In this document: positions 1-8,053 of the stretch, one piece after another
Position numbering within the stretch: the stretch's first letter is position 1
Layout of the letters: each line of letters begins with the position of its first letter
Assembly: GCA_947496355.1 (NCBI GenBank)
Contig: CANMCO010000002.1
Span: forward strand, 248,001-312,000
DNA from: an uncultured Aquimarina sp.
GTDB taxonomy: Bacteria > Bacteroidota > Bacteroidia > Flavobacteriales > Flavobacteriaceae
Direction: 5' to 3'
DNA: 64,000 nucleotides
Made by a program: the position numbers and the translations under genes
The notes under the pieces: generated by a model
What the model saw: only the letters and a program-made list of their open reading frames with translations
Told to the model about the DNA's origin: nothing
Database searches by the model: none

Positions 1-2
1 TC

Positions 3-572
3 AAAGGAGAATATGGAGCGGTTGAAACAAGAGGTGGCCAAATATTACAATTTGTGGATACAGAAGGCCACAGAGTAGCTTTAAACGAAATAGCAATTGT
101 TGATAATCAAGGAGATAGAGCTCAGCATGAAGAGAAAAACGGAATCTGGTATGAAAAAGAAGCTGCGCTTCCTTCTTATACTATGGATGAGATAAGAGCC
201 GGTTTTACTAAACGCAATGATCTATTGATAAGAACGCAAACACTTACTGAAGAAGGTGAGAAAACAATTTTATCAAGAGCAGAATCCTTAAAAAGATTAA
301 ATGCCGATGCCATTGGTGTTGTCGAAGGAGCTAATTTGGTGCATAATGAATATGGTACTCCTTTGTTTGCAAATTTCTTTTTCTTTATTACTGGTTTTCA
401 CGGTTTTCACGTATTCTCAGGTGTAATTATTAATATCATCATCTTTATTAATGTGATTCTAGGGACCTACGAAAGAAGAAAGAATTACGAAATGGTAGAG
501 AAAGTTGGTTTATACTGGCACTTTGTAGATTTGGTATGGGTATTTGTATTTACATTCTTTTACCTGGTTTAA
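3..572 (+). CDS. ctaE: Cytochrome c oxidase subunit III (5' partial)
   Basis: C-terminal part of a haem-copper oxidase subunit III, an inner-membrane subunit of the proton-pumping terminal oxidase. The frame is open to the window edge, so the gene starts outside. The GTG at 54 is internal, because coding continues upstream of it. Visible family marks are the TM helix with FHGFHV and the C-terminal LYWHFVDLVWVFVF helix. Between an early segment and FHGFHV lies a hydrophilic stretch of roughly 100 residues (EEKNGIWYEK onward), consistent with the long subunit III form of Bacteroidota. A COX4-like gene follows after 26 bp, so this is the end of an oxidase operon. Confidence 0.93.
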   Translation, partial: KGEYGAVETRGGQILQFVDTEGHRVALNEIAIVDNQGDRAQHEEKNGIWYEKEAALPSYTMDEIRAGFTKRNDLLIRTQTLTEEGEKTILSRAESLKRLNADAIGVVEGANLVHNEYGTPLFANFFFFITGFHGFHVFSGVIINIIIFINVILGTYERRKNYEMVEKVGLYWHFVDLVWVFVFTFFYLV

Positions 573-598
573 TAAAAATAAAGTAGTTATATAATAAT

Positions 599-958
599 AT
601 GGCACACGATACAGCACATCACGAATCGAATATAGGTAGAATCTGGAAGGTATTTTTTATCCTGTCAGTCATTACAATAGTTGAAGTAATTTTAGGTATT
701 ATAAAACCTGCATTCTTAGTTGAAACAACTTTGATTAGCATGAAATTACTGAACTGGATTTTCATTATCCTTACTATATGGAAAGCGTATTATATTACAT
801 GGGCTTTTATGCATATGGAAGGAGAAACAAAAGGATTAAGAAGATCAGTAGTTTGGACTGCAATTTTTCTTATCTCCTATTTGATTTTTATACTTCTTAC
901 AGAAGGAGATTATATATATGAGGTATTTAAAGGAGGGTATAAAGCCTGGGATTTTTAA
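599..958 (+). CDS. Cytochrome c oxidase subunit IV-like membrane protein
   Basis: A 119-residue protein with three predicted TM helices (about 16-38, 46-68 and 80-101). It matches the size and layout of the small prokaryotic COX4 subunits found with caa3-type oxidases. The WAFMHMEGE stretch after helix 2 is typical of the family. These subunits are thought to stabilise the oxidase core and carry no cofactor. It lies 26 bp downstream of subunit III and is followed by a clear hairpin terminator at 990-1017, so the two are probably the last genes of the oxidase transcript. Confidence 0.85.
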   Translation: MAHDTAHHESNIGRIWKVFFILSVITIVEVILGIIKPAFLVETTLISMKLLNWIFIILTIWKAYYITWAFMHMEGETKGLRRSVVWTAIFLISYLIFILLTEGDYIYEVFKGGYKAWDF

Positions 959-989
959 TCCTTTAGATATATAAGTTAAAAGCATTGTA

Positions 990-1017
990 AAAAGACGGTT
1001 ATTTAAGCCGTCTTTTT
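990..1017 (+). terminator. Intrinsic terminator after the oxidase operon
   Basis: Inverted repeat AAAGACGG / CCGTCTTT with a short AT loop and a following T-run, 32 bp after the COX4-like stop. Confidence 0.8.
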
Positions 1018-1084
1018 CTATTTTTGTACGCGATTTATACTAGGTTTATTAAGTTTTTTTGTGAAAAACAAAATTCATTTCTAA

Positions 1085-1738
1085 ATGAAAAAATTTCTTG
1101 TTTTAGGTGTCTTATTTGTATTGCCACTGGTAGCATATTTGTTCTTTGCTTCTGGTGTTCATAATTTTGCTAAACTACCTGTCTTGAATGATACAGTTGG
1201 TAACCTTGAGAGTTTTGAGAATCTTACGGGGCAAAATATTACCTTCAAAAGTAAAATTACAGTGCTTGGCTTTTTAGGAAAAAAGATATATAATAAACAA
1301 GGAAATGCATTTAACCTAAATCAAAAGATTTACAAAAAAAATCATGAGTTTCAGGATTTCCAGTTTGTAATGGTATTGCCATATGGCAGTGAAGAGGCTT
1401 CAAAAGAGCTTTTGAGCGAGTTAGATGATATTACAGATGTATCTGAATGGAAATTTATGTTCGGTACACCAGAACAGATTAAAATACTATTCGAAAGTCT
1501 TAATGTTTCGCACAAATTAGATGATAATCTATCGACCAATTACGTATATATTATAGATAAGGATGGTAGTTTAAGAGGCCGTGATGGTACTTTGAAAGAG
1601 AATGAGCAGAAAGTAGATGGCTATGATGCAAGTTCTGTTGCCGATCTGGCAAATGTTATGAATGATGACATTAAAGTAATCTTGGCAGAATATCGTCTGG
1701 CACTAAAAAAATATAAAGCAGATCGTAAAGAGAAATAG
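1085..1738 (+). CDS. SCO-like thioredoxin-fold protein lacking cysteines
   Basis: A 217-residue protein with one N-terminal membrane anchor (about 4-22) and a soluble domain. The late segment YIIDKDGSLRGRDG matches the strand of SCO/thioredoxin-fold proteins that normally reads 'hhDkdGxhr', and the overall layout parallels the SCO1 gene that follows after 2 bp. No cysteine occurs anywhere in the protein, so it cannot bind copper or exchange thiols as SCO1 does. It is probably a structural or regulatory relative that works with SCO1 in oxidase copper-site assembly. That role is inferred from position alone, and the SCO relationship rests on a weak sequence resemblance. Confidence 0.6.
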   Translation: MKKFLVLGVLFVLPLVAYLFFASGVHNFAKLPVLNDTVGNLESFENLTGQNITFKSKITVLGFLGKKIYNKQGNAFNLNQKIYKKNHEFQDFQFVMVLPYGSEEASKELLSELDDITDVSEWKFMFGTPEQIKILFESLNVSHKLDDNLSTNYVYIIDKDGSLRGRDGTLKENEQKVDGYDASSVADLANVMNDDIKVILAEYRLALKKYKADRKEK

Positions 1739-1740
1739 TA

Positions 1741-2475
1741 ATGAAAAAATATTCATACGTAGGTATATCGTTTATAATATTAATATTTGGAATCATTTTT
1801 ATACCAAAGATTGTTAATAGGGTAAAAAACACCTCTGTGGTTAAAAACGACAGGATGAGCGCAAGTAATCCCGTTGCAAATGAAAAACTTTCTTATATAA
1901 AGATCAATGGAGAGCCAAAAAAAGTGCCCGAGTTCGCATTTCTGGATCAGGATAGCATATTGATCACTAATCATGATTATAAAGGTAAGGTGTATGTAGC
2001 TGATTTTTTCTTCACAAGCTGTCCAACAATTTGCCCTAAAATGAGTAGAAATTTAGTGCACCTTCAAAATGAACTTAAGGATTATGAAAATTTTGGAATA
2101 GCTTCTTTTACTATTAATCCTAAATTCGATACCCCAAGAAGGCTTAAGAAGTATGCTGAAAATTATAAAGTAACAAATCCTGATTGGCATTTTTTAACAG
2201 GAGATAGAGAAGATATTTATAATTTGGCTAATGGCGGTTTTAATATTTATGCTGCTGAAAATTCTAATGTACCAGGTGGTTTTGAGCATAATGGTTATTT
2301 CGCTTTAATTGATAAGGATGGATACATCAGATCGCGATATGATGCATCTGGAAATCCTATTATTTATTATAGAGGGACAATTGGTGTTGATCAGAAAATC
2401 GATGAAAACGGAGAAGAGGAGCAGATCACAATTTTGCTCGAAGACATTAAAAAACTTTTGAAAAAAGATGAGTAG
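1741..2475 (+). CDS. SCO1/SenC copper-site assembly protein
   Basis: A membrane-anchored (helix about 5-24) thioredoxin-fold copper chaperone that matures the CuA centre of cytochrome c oxidase subunit II. The metal-binding residues are all present: C94 and C98 in SCPTICP, and H183 in FEHNGYF. The strand following H183, ALIDKDGYIRSRY, is standard for the family. It starts 2 bp after the cysteine-free SCO-like gene and overlaps the downstream DUF420 gene by 8 bp, which points to translational coupling in one assembly operon. Confidence 0.93.
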   Translation: MKKYSYVGISFIILIFGIIFIPKIVNRVKNTSVVKNDRMSASNPVANEKLSYIKINGEPKKVPEFAFLDQDSILITNHDYKGKVYVADFFFTSCPTICPKMSRNLVHLQNELKDYENFGIASFTINPKFDTPRRLKKYAENYKVTNPDWHFLTGDREDIYNLANGGFNIYAAENSNVPGGFEHNGYFALIDKDGYIRSRYDASGNPIIYYRGTIGVDQKIDENGEEEQITILLEDIKKLLKKDE

Positions 2476-3010
2476 CACCACCACAATAGAAAAAAAGTAC
2501 AATAAATGGATTGTTGTTTTGTCAGTAAGTATTCCTTTAGTTGTCGCCGCTTTATTTGGAGTTAATTTGAGAAGGTTAGGTTTAGATGTAGAACCACTTA
2601 CGTTTTTACCACCAATTTATGCATCTATAAATGGTTTGACAGCTGTTCTTTTACTTGCAGCGTTATGGGCAATAAGGAACAAGAAAATAAAATTGCATGA
2701 GGGATTAATGAAGTCTGCCATTTTATGTTCGGTTTTATTTTTAATAATGTATGTTGCGTATCATATGACAAGTGATTCTACCAAGTTTGGAGGAGAAGGA
2801 GTTGTGCGATATGTATATTACTTCATTTTGATCACTCATATTATACTATCTATTGTAGTAATTCCTCTTGTTTTGATTACTTATGTACGGGCATTGACTC
2901 AAAGATTTGATTTGCATAAAAAGATTGCTAGAATAACATTTCCGATTTGGCTATATGTTGCAATCTCTGGCGTGATAGTATATATAATGATATCACCTTA
3001 TTATGGTTAA
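2468..3010 (+). CDS. DUF420 membrane protein (YozB-like)
   Basis: A 180-residue integral membrane protein with about five TM helices. It has the DUF420 hallmarks: conserved histidines in LHEGLMKSA, YVAYHMTS, ILITHIILS and DLHKKIARIT, and the ending IWLYVAISGVIVYIM. Family members recur beside SCO and oxidase genes, and an oxidase-assembly role is usually assumed but not proven. It overlaps the SCO1 stop by 8 bp. The intramembrane histidines could bind haem or copper, which is inference. Confidence 0.85.
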   Translation: MSSTTTIEKKYNKWIVVLSVSIPLVVAALFGVNLRRLGLDVEPLTFLPPIYASINGLTAVLLLAALWAIRNKKIKLHEGLMKSAILCSVLFLIMYVAYHMTSDSTKFGGEGVVRYVYYFILITHIILSIVVIPLVLITYVRALTQRFDLHKKIARITFPIWLYVAISGVIVYIMISPYYG

Positions 3011-3045
3011 ATATATATCTTGCTAACTTTTCTAAAGCAGCACTA

Positions 3046-3267
3046 ATGAAAACCAAAATAGTATTCATATCGGTATTATTATTTTCTCTTCCTGCCGAAG
3101 CTCAATGTGCTATGTGTAGGGCGGTTTTAGAAAGTGAAGAAGGTCAAGAGACAGCAAAAGGAATTAATAATGGTATTGTATACCTTATGATTATACCATA
3201 TGTATTAATCGCTATTGTGGGCTATTTTATCTACAGAAATAAAAAGAAACCAGGAAGTCAACAATAG
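3046..3267 (+). CDS. Small CxxC membrane protein
   Basis: A 73-residue protein starting at the ATG at 3046, which begins a signal peptide (MKTKIVFISVLLFSLPAEAQ); a longer in-frame reading from 2947 would overlap the upstream gene. The mature N-terminus carries CAMCRAVLES, a CxxC pair exposed to the periplasm, followed by one TM helix (about 44-63) and a basic cytoplasmic tail. It is 35 bp downstream of DUF420 and probably the last gene of the oxidase-assembly operon. A thiol or copper-handling role is plausible from the CxxC and the neighbours, but the family is not one I can name. Confidence 0.7.
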   Translation: MKTKIVFISVLLFSLPAEAQCAMCRAVLESEEGQETAKGINNGIVYLMIIPYVLIAIVGYFIYRNKKKPGSQQ

Positions 3268-3487
3268 GGTTGGTTGCTGAAAAGTCAACTTTTAACATTT
3301 TCATAACAATGTGACATGTAACAAAAATGGTAAGAGGCTAGTCTTATGTATCAAGACTACACTGACCAAAGTAAAATCTCTAGAGGGGAAAACTAGAATA
3401 TTTGTTAATTTTTTCACATTCTATAGTTAGTGAGTCATAATGTAAATAGGGTATTATTTTGTGCCCTATGTATCTTAATTAACCGTT

Positions 3488-4189
3488 ATGATTGAAATTA
3501 AAGACTTACATAAATCTTACCAAATGGGGAGTAACTCCCTTCACGTACTTAAAGGAATAGATTTTAGCGTAAAAGATGGGGAATTGGTTGCTATTATGGG
3601 ATCATCTGGCTCAGGAAAGTCAACACTACTTAATATCTTGGGAATGCTCGACGAAGCGGATAGCGGAAGTTACTTCTTGGATAATGTTCCTATAAAGGAA
3701 TTAAATGAAACCAAAGCCGCTCAGTATCGTAATAAATTCTTAGGGTTTGTTTTTCAGTCATTCAATCTTATTAATTATAAAACGGCCCTAGAAAATGTTG
3801 CATTGCCATTATATTATCAACGTAAAAAACGTAAAGAGAGAACAGAGAAAGCCATGAATTACCTTGGTAAAGTTGGTTTGGCAGAATGGGCAACTCATTT
3901 ACCAAGTGAACTTTCTGGAGGTCAAAAGCAACGTGTGGCTATTGCTCGCGCTCTGGCTGCCGATCCTAAAGTCTTATTAGCAGATGAACCTACAGGAGCC
4001 TTGGATAGTACAACCTCCTATGAAGTTATGGATATCATTCAGGGCATTAATGACGAAGGGAAAACGATATTGGTGGTAACACACGAGCCGGATATTGCCA
4101 ATATGTGTAAACGTATAGTACATCTTAAAGATGGTGTTATTGTTGAAGATAAAAAAGTAGAACAAGTAAGAGCATCTCAATATGTTTGA
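3488..4189 (+). CDS. ABC transporter ATP-binding protein (MacB/LolD type)
   Basis: A 233-residue nucleotide-binding subunit. It has Walker A GSSGSGKST (about 38-46), Q-loop FQSFN, signature LSGGQKQR, Walker B VLLADEPTGALD and the switch histidine in VTHEP. The sequence falls in the MacB/LolD/FtsE group that powers mechanotransmission rather than substrate passage. It overlaps the first permease by 8 bp and is the only ATPase in the locus, so it probably serves both FtsX-type permeases that follow. Confidence 0.95.
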   Translation: MIEIKDLHKSYQMGSNSLHVLKGIDFSVKDGELVAIMGSSGSGKSTLLNILGMLDEADSGSYFLDNVPIKELNETKAAQYRNKFLGFVFQSFNLINYKTALENVALPLYYQRKKRKERTEKAMNYLGKVGLAEWATHLPSELSGGQKQRVAIARALAADPKVLLADEPTGALDSTTSYEVMDIIQGINDEGKTILVVTHEPDIANMCKRIVHLKDGVIVEDKKVEQVRASQYV

Positions 4190-5411
4190 TAGAGATAGGT
4201 GGCAAGAAATATTTGAAGCAATAGGAAAAAATAAGCTGCGCACATTCCTTTCCGGATTTACGGTAGCACTAGGAATCCTAATCTTTACCGTTCTTTTAGG
4301 AATGGGGAATGGGTTGTTGAATAGTTTTTTAAGCAGTTTTGTAGATGATGCTCAAAATATCATATTTATTCGAGGAGGAAATACATCTAAAGCGTATAAG
4401 GGATTTCAGGAGAATAGAAGAATTAGATTTAAAAATGAGGATTTCGAGTTTATTAAAAGTAACTACTTCGGAAAAGTAGAATTTGCCACTCCAAGAATTT
4501 ATCGTAATGCACAGGCAAAATATAAAAAAGAATCTGGTAGTTATAGTATAAGAGCAGTTAATCAAGATCATCAATATCTTGAAAAAACAATAATGATGCA
4601 AGGTCGATATCTTAACGAAGCCGATGTTAGCGAGCGAACAAAAAATATTGTTATAGGAAGATTGGTAGAGAAAGATTTGTTCAAAAATGAGAACGCGTTA
4701 GGAAAAATGTTAGATGTCGATGGAATACCATATAAAATAGTTGGTGTTTTTCAGGATAGTGGGGGAGATAATGAAGAAAGAATAATCTACATGCCTTATA
4801 AAACAGTGCAGCTACTTTTTGGTAATAACGAGTATTTGGATCAAATAAATGTTTCGTATAACATGGCAATGAGCACAGAGCAAGCTATTGCTTTTGCTGA
4901 TCAGATAGAGGAAGATTTCAAAGAAAGATTCAAAGTTGCACCAGATGATCAAAGTGCAATTCGAGTAAGAAGTTTTGCAGAGGACATTAAAGAGACTATG
5001 GTAATTCTTGGAGGAATTTACTTCGTGATTTTTATTGTTGGAATTGGGACATTGATTTCCGGGATTATTGGCATTGGTAATATAATGACATTTAGTATCA
5101 AAGAAAGAACCAAGGAGTTAGGAATTAGGAAGGCATTGGGAGCTTCACCAAAGTCAATAATAGCAATGGTACTTCAGGAGTCAATGATGATAACATCTAT
5201 TGCTGGCTATATAGGCCTTATATTGGGGATTTTCGCATTAAAATTGATAGGGAATAATCTGGAAGAATTTTTTATCCTTAACCCCAAAGTAGATACTGGT
5301 GTTATCGTAGTCGCTACGCTAACGTTGATTTTAGCAGGACTTTTAGCAGGTTACATACCAGCAAGAAGAGCAGCTAGGATCAAGCCAATTATTGCATTAA
5401 GAGATGAATAA
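4182..5411 (+). CDS. ABC transporter permease, MacB/FtsX type (first)
   Basis: A 409-residue permease with the four-helix MacB layout: TM1 at about 22-45, a large periplasmic MacB core domain (about 50-260), then three C-terminal FtsX helices. The coupling helix is seen as SIKERTKELGIRKALGAS, and the end PARRAARIKPIIALRDE is typical. It is translationally coupled to the ATPase. It resembles the next permease in organisation but is clearly diverged, so the two may form a heterodimer. That pairing is inferred from the single ATPase. Confidence 0.93.
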   Translation: MFDRDRWQEIFEAIGKNKLRTFLSGFTVALGILIFTVLLGMGNGLLNSFLSSFVDDAQNIIFIRGGNTSKAYKGFQENRRIRFKNEDFEFIKSNYFGKVEFATPRIYRNAQAKYKKESGSYSIRAVNQDHQYLEKTIMMQGRYLNEADVSERTKNIVIGRLVEKDLFKNENALGKMLDVDGIPYKIVGVFQDSGGDNEERIIYMPYKTVQLLFGNNEYLDQINVSYNMAMSTEQAIAFADQIEEDFKERFKVAPDDQSAIRVRSFAEDIKETMVILGGIYFVIFIVGIGTLISGIIGIGNIMTFSIKERTKELGIRKALGASPKSIIAMVLQESMMITSIAGYIGLILGIFALKLIGNNLEEFFILNPKVDTGVIVVATLTLILAGLLAGYIPARRAARIKPIIALRDE

Positions 5412-5525
5412 ATAGTAAAAAGACGGTAGTTATGAAATGAGCCATAATAATTAGGTCGAGAATTGACTAATTGTATTTATTGGCGAATTCCATCTGACAA
5501 TTGTAAAACAATAAAAAAGTAACAG

Positions 5526-6788
5526 ATGAAATTTATTTTTGAGAAAGATACCTGGCAAGAGATATACGGAGCCATTCGTAAAAATAAAGTAAGAACCATA
5601 ATTACGGTTATTGGAGTAACGTGGGGTGTATTCCTATTTGTAATTCTTTTAGGTATGGCAAAAGGCCTTGATAATAGCTTTAGAAGTCAATTTAACGATT
5701 TTGCTACCAATACAATGTTTGTTTGGGGGCAGCAGACAAGTATTCCTAATGGAGGTTTCAAAAGGGGGCGAAGAATGCAACTTACATTAGATGATGTTGC
5801 TGCTTTAGAATCCAAGGTAGATGATATAGAGTATATCACTCCTCGCAATGTTACTGGTCAATGGGGAACTCCTCCAGGTCAATTTGTTCGAGGATCCAAA
5901 TCTGGTGCCTTTAAGATTTTTGGAGATTATCCAACTATTGATAAAGTATCAAAGAAAAAGATTTTTGACGGAGGAAGATTCATAAATGAAGAAGATATTA
6001 AATACGAAAGAAAGGTTTGTGTTATAGGTGAAGATATTTATAAACAATTCTATGATGAAGATGAAGAAGCTATAGGAGATTTTGTAAGGATTAATGGTAT
6101 TTATTTTAAAGTAATAGGGGTGTATAAACCAACACAATCAGGATTTGAAGGTGATGACTCTGTTTATTTGCCGTTTACAACCTTTCAAACCATTTTTAAT
6201 CAAGGTAAGAACATATCCTGGATGGTAATTACCGCCAAGGAAGATAAAAATATCGTAAATACCGAAGCCGATATCAAAACGATGCTTAGGAGGATGCATA
6301 ACGTTCATCCAGAAGATACACAGGCCTTTGGGAGTTTTAATTTAGGAGAAGAAGTTGCCAAGGTAAATGGTTTCCTTTCGGGAATGAGATTAATAACTTA
6401 TATCGTAGGAATTGCTACTCTTATAGCAGGTGTTATTGCAATTGGTAACGTTTTATTAATTACGGTAAAAGAACGTACCAGAGAGATCGGGGTTAGAAGG
6501 GCATTAGGAGCAACCCCAGCAGAGGTACGAGGTCAAATAATGCTCGAATCAGTGTTGCTTACATTTGTAGCAGGACTAATAGGATTTGTCTTTGGAACAT
6601 TAGTGCTCTGGGGTATTAATACAGCCATTGGTAACAATGAAGATATTCCCATATTAAATCCAACTGTCGATTTCTTTGCAGTTGTTGGGGCGCTGTTATC
6701 AATAGTTTTGCTGGGGACCATAATCGGTTTAATACCGGCACAAAAAGCGGTAAGTATTAAACCTATCGAAGCATTAAGGGAAGAATAA
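5526..6788 (+). CDS. ABC transporter permease, MacB/FtsX type (second)
   Basis: A 420-residue paralog of the preceding permease with the same order: N-terminal helix (about 19-42), periplasmic MacB core, and three C-terminal helices. Its coupling helix is TVKERTREIGVRRALGAT and its tail is PAQKAVSIKPIEALREE. A 114-bp gap with no visible gene or strong hairpin separates it from the first permease, and an adaptor gene follows after 30 bp. It probably works with the ATPase at 3488. Confidence 0.93.
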   Translation: MKFIFEKDTWQEIYGAIRKNKVRTIITVIGVTWGVFLFVILLGMAKGLDNSFRSQFNDFATNTMFVWGQQTSIPNGGFKRGRRMQLTLDDVAALESKVDDIEYITPRNVTGQWGTPPGQFVRGSKSGAFKIFGDYPTIDKVSKKKIFDGGRFINEEDIKYERKVCVIGEDIYKQFYDEDEEAIGDFVRINGIYFKVIGVYKPTQSGFEGDDSVYLPFTTFQTIFNQGKNISWMVITAKEDKNIVNTEADIKTMLRRMHNVHPEDTQAFGSFNLGEEVAKVNGFLSGMRLITYIVGIATLIAGVIAIGNVLLITVKERTREIGVRRALGATPAEVRGQIMLESVLLTFVAGLIGFVFGTLVLWGINTAIGNNEDIPILNPTVDFFAVVGALLSIVLLGTIIGLIPAQKAVSIKPIEALREE

Positions 6789-6818
6789 AATAACAATCAA
6801 AGTAATATATCAATCAAA

Positions 6819-7940
6819 ATGAAAAAGGTTTTTAAAATTTTATTAGTTGTAGTATTTATAGCTTTACTAGGTTTTTCTGGTAAGTATCTAATAGACTCTA
6901 ATAGCAAATCACCAATAGTATTTACTACAGAAAATGCATTTAGAACTTCTATAGAAGAGAAAACCGTTGCAACCGGAAAAGTAATCCCAGAGGATGAGGT
7001 CGAAATCAAACCTCAGGTCTCAGGAATCATCGAAAAAATTTATGTTGAGGAGGGTACTGCTATAAAAACCGGTGATTTAATAGCCAAAGTAAAAGTAGTG
7101 CCTAATGAGCAAGCACTAAACAGCGCCAGAGGACGAGTTAAAAATGCCGAAATAAGCTTGGCCAACTCAAAACAAGATTATGATCGTAATAAAGCGCTTT
7201 TTGATAAAGGTGTAATCGCTACTCAGGATTTTCAAAATGTAAAATTACGCTATGATCAGGCCCAACAAGAGGTACGTAATGCGGCTAACGATTTACAGAT
7301 CATTCGTCAGGGATCAACAGGAGGAGCAAAGGCAATTACAAACATTAGATCTTCGGTGGCAGGAACTGTTTTAGAAATTCCGGTTGAAGAGGGAGATCAG
7401 GTAATCCAAAGTAATAATTTTAACGATGGAACTACCGTGGCTACAATAGCAGATCTTAATAAAATGATTTTTGAAGGTAAAGTAGATGAGGCAGAGGTAA
7501 ATAAGCTTAAAATAGAAATGCCGCTTAAGGTTAGTTTAGGGGCAATTAGAGATAAAGAGTTTGATGCAAAACTTAAATTTATAGCTCCAAAAGGTACTGA
7601 AGAACAGGGAGCGGTTCAATTTAAAATAGAAGGAGAAGTTTTTCTTGACGATTCCTATTTCATAAGAGCCGGTTATAGTGCTAATGCTTCAATTGTATTG
7701 GATACAAAAAATGACGTTCTTGCAATAAAAGAAGCATTATTGCAATTTGACAGAGAAACAGAAAAGCCTTTTGTAGAAATAAAAACAGGGGATCAAGAGT
7801 TTGAAAAACGAGATGTCGAGATAGGTCTTTCAGACGGAATTAATGTCGAAATACTGTCAGGAGTAACTGAAGAAGAGGATATCAAAGTCTGGAATAAAAC
7901 TGAGCCTGTTAAAAAAGAAGGTGAAGAAAATCAAGATTAA
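6819..7940 (+). CDS. Periplasmic adaptor subunit (HlyD/MacA family, first)
   Basis: A 373-residue membrane-fusion protein with an N-terminal membrane anchor (about 5-22). The first half of the lipoyl barrel (VEIKPQVSGIIEKIYVEEG) is followed by an alpha-helical hairpin (about 95-160), the return lipoyl strand (RSSVAGTVLEIPVEEGD) and a beta-barrel/membrane-proximal part. The acidic C-terminus ends KKEGEENQD. It links an inner-membrane MacB-type pump to TolC. It is the first of two adaptors in the locus, and a terminator-like hairpin follows at 7963-8007. Confidence 0.92.
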   Translation: MKKVFKILLVVVFIALLGFSGKYLIDSNSKSPIVFTTENAFRTSIEEKTVATGKVIPEDEVEIKPQVSGIIEKIYVEEGTAIKTGDLIAKVKVVPNEQALNSARGRVKNAEISLANSKQDYDRNKALFDKGVIATQDFQNVKLRYDQAQQEVRNAANDLQIIRQGSTGGAKAITNIRSSVAGTVLEIPVEEGDQVIQSNNFNDGTTVATIADLNKMIFEGKVDEAEVNKLKIEMPLKVSLGAIRDKEFDAKLKFIAPKGTEEQGAVQFKIEGEVFLDDSYFIRAGYSANASIVLDTKNDVLAIKEALLQFDRETEKPFVEIKTGDQEFEKRDVEIGLSDGINVEILSGVTEEEDIKVWNKTEPVKKEGEENQD

Positions 7941-7962
7941 GAATAATTAATTAAAATAATAA

Positions 7963-8007
7963 AAAGCCTGTGTTTGAGGAGATTAACCTTTGTAGCACAG
8001 GTTTTTT
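7963..8007 (+). terminator. Terminator-like hairpin between adaptor and TolC genes
   Basis: Arms AAAGCCTGTG and CACAGGTTTT (one G-U pair) enclose a loop of about 23 nt and end in a T-run. It lies before the TolC start at 8054. The long loop lowers confidence, and it may only attenuate read-through. Confidence 0.5.
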
Positions 8008-8053
8008 AAAAATATTTGTAACAACATCGATCAATTATATACATATAGGCATT

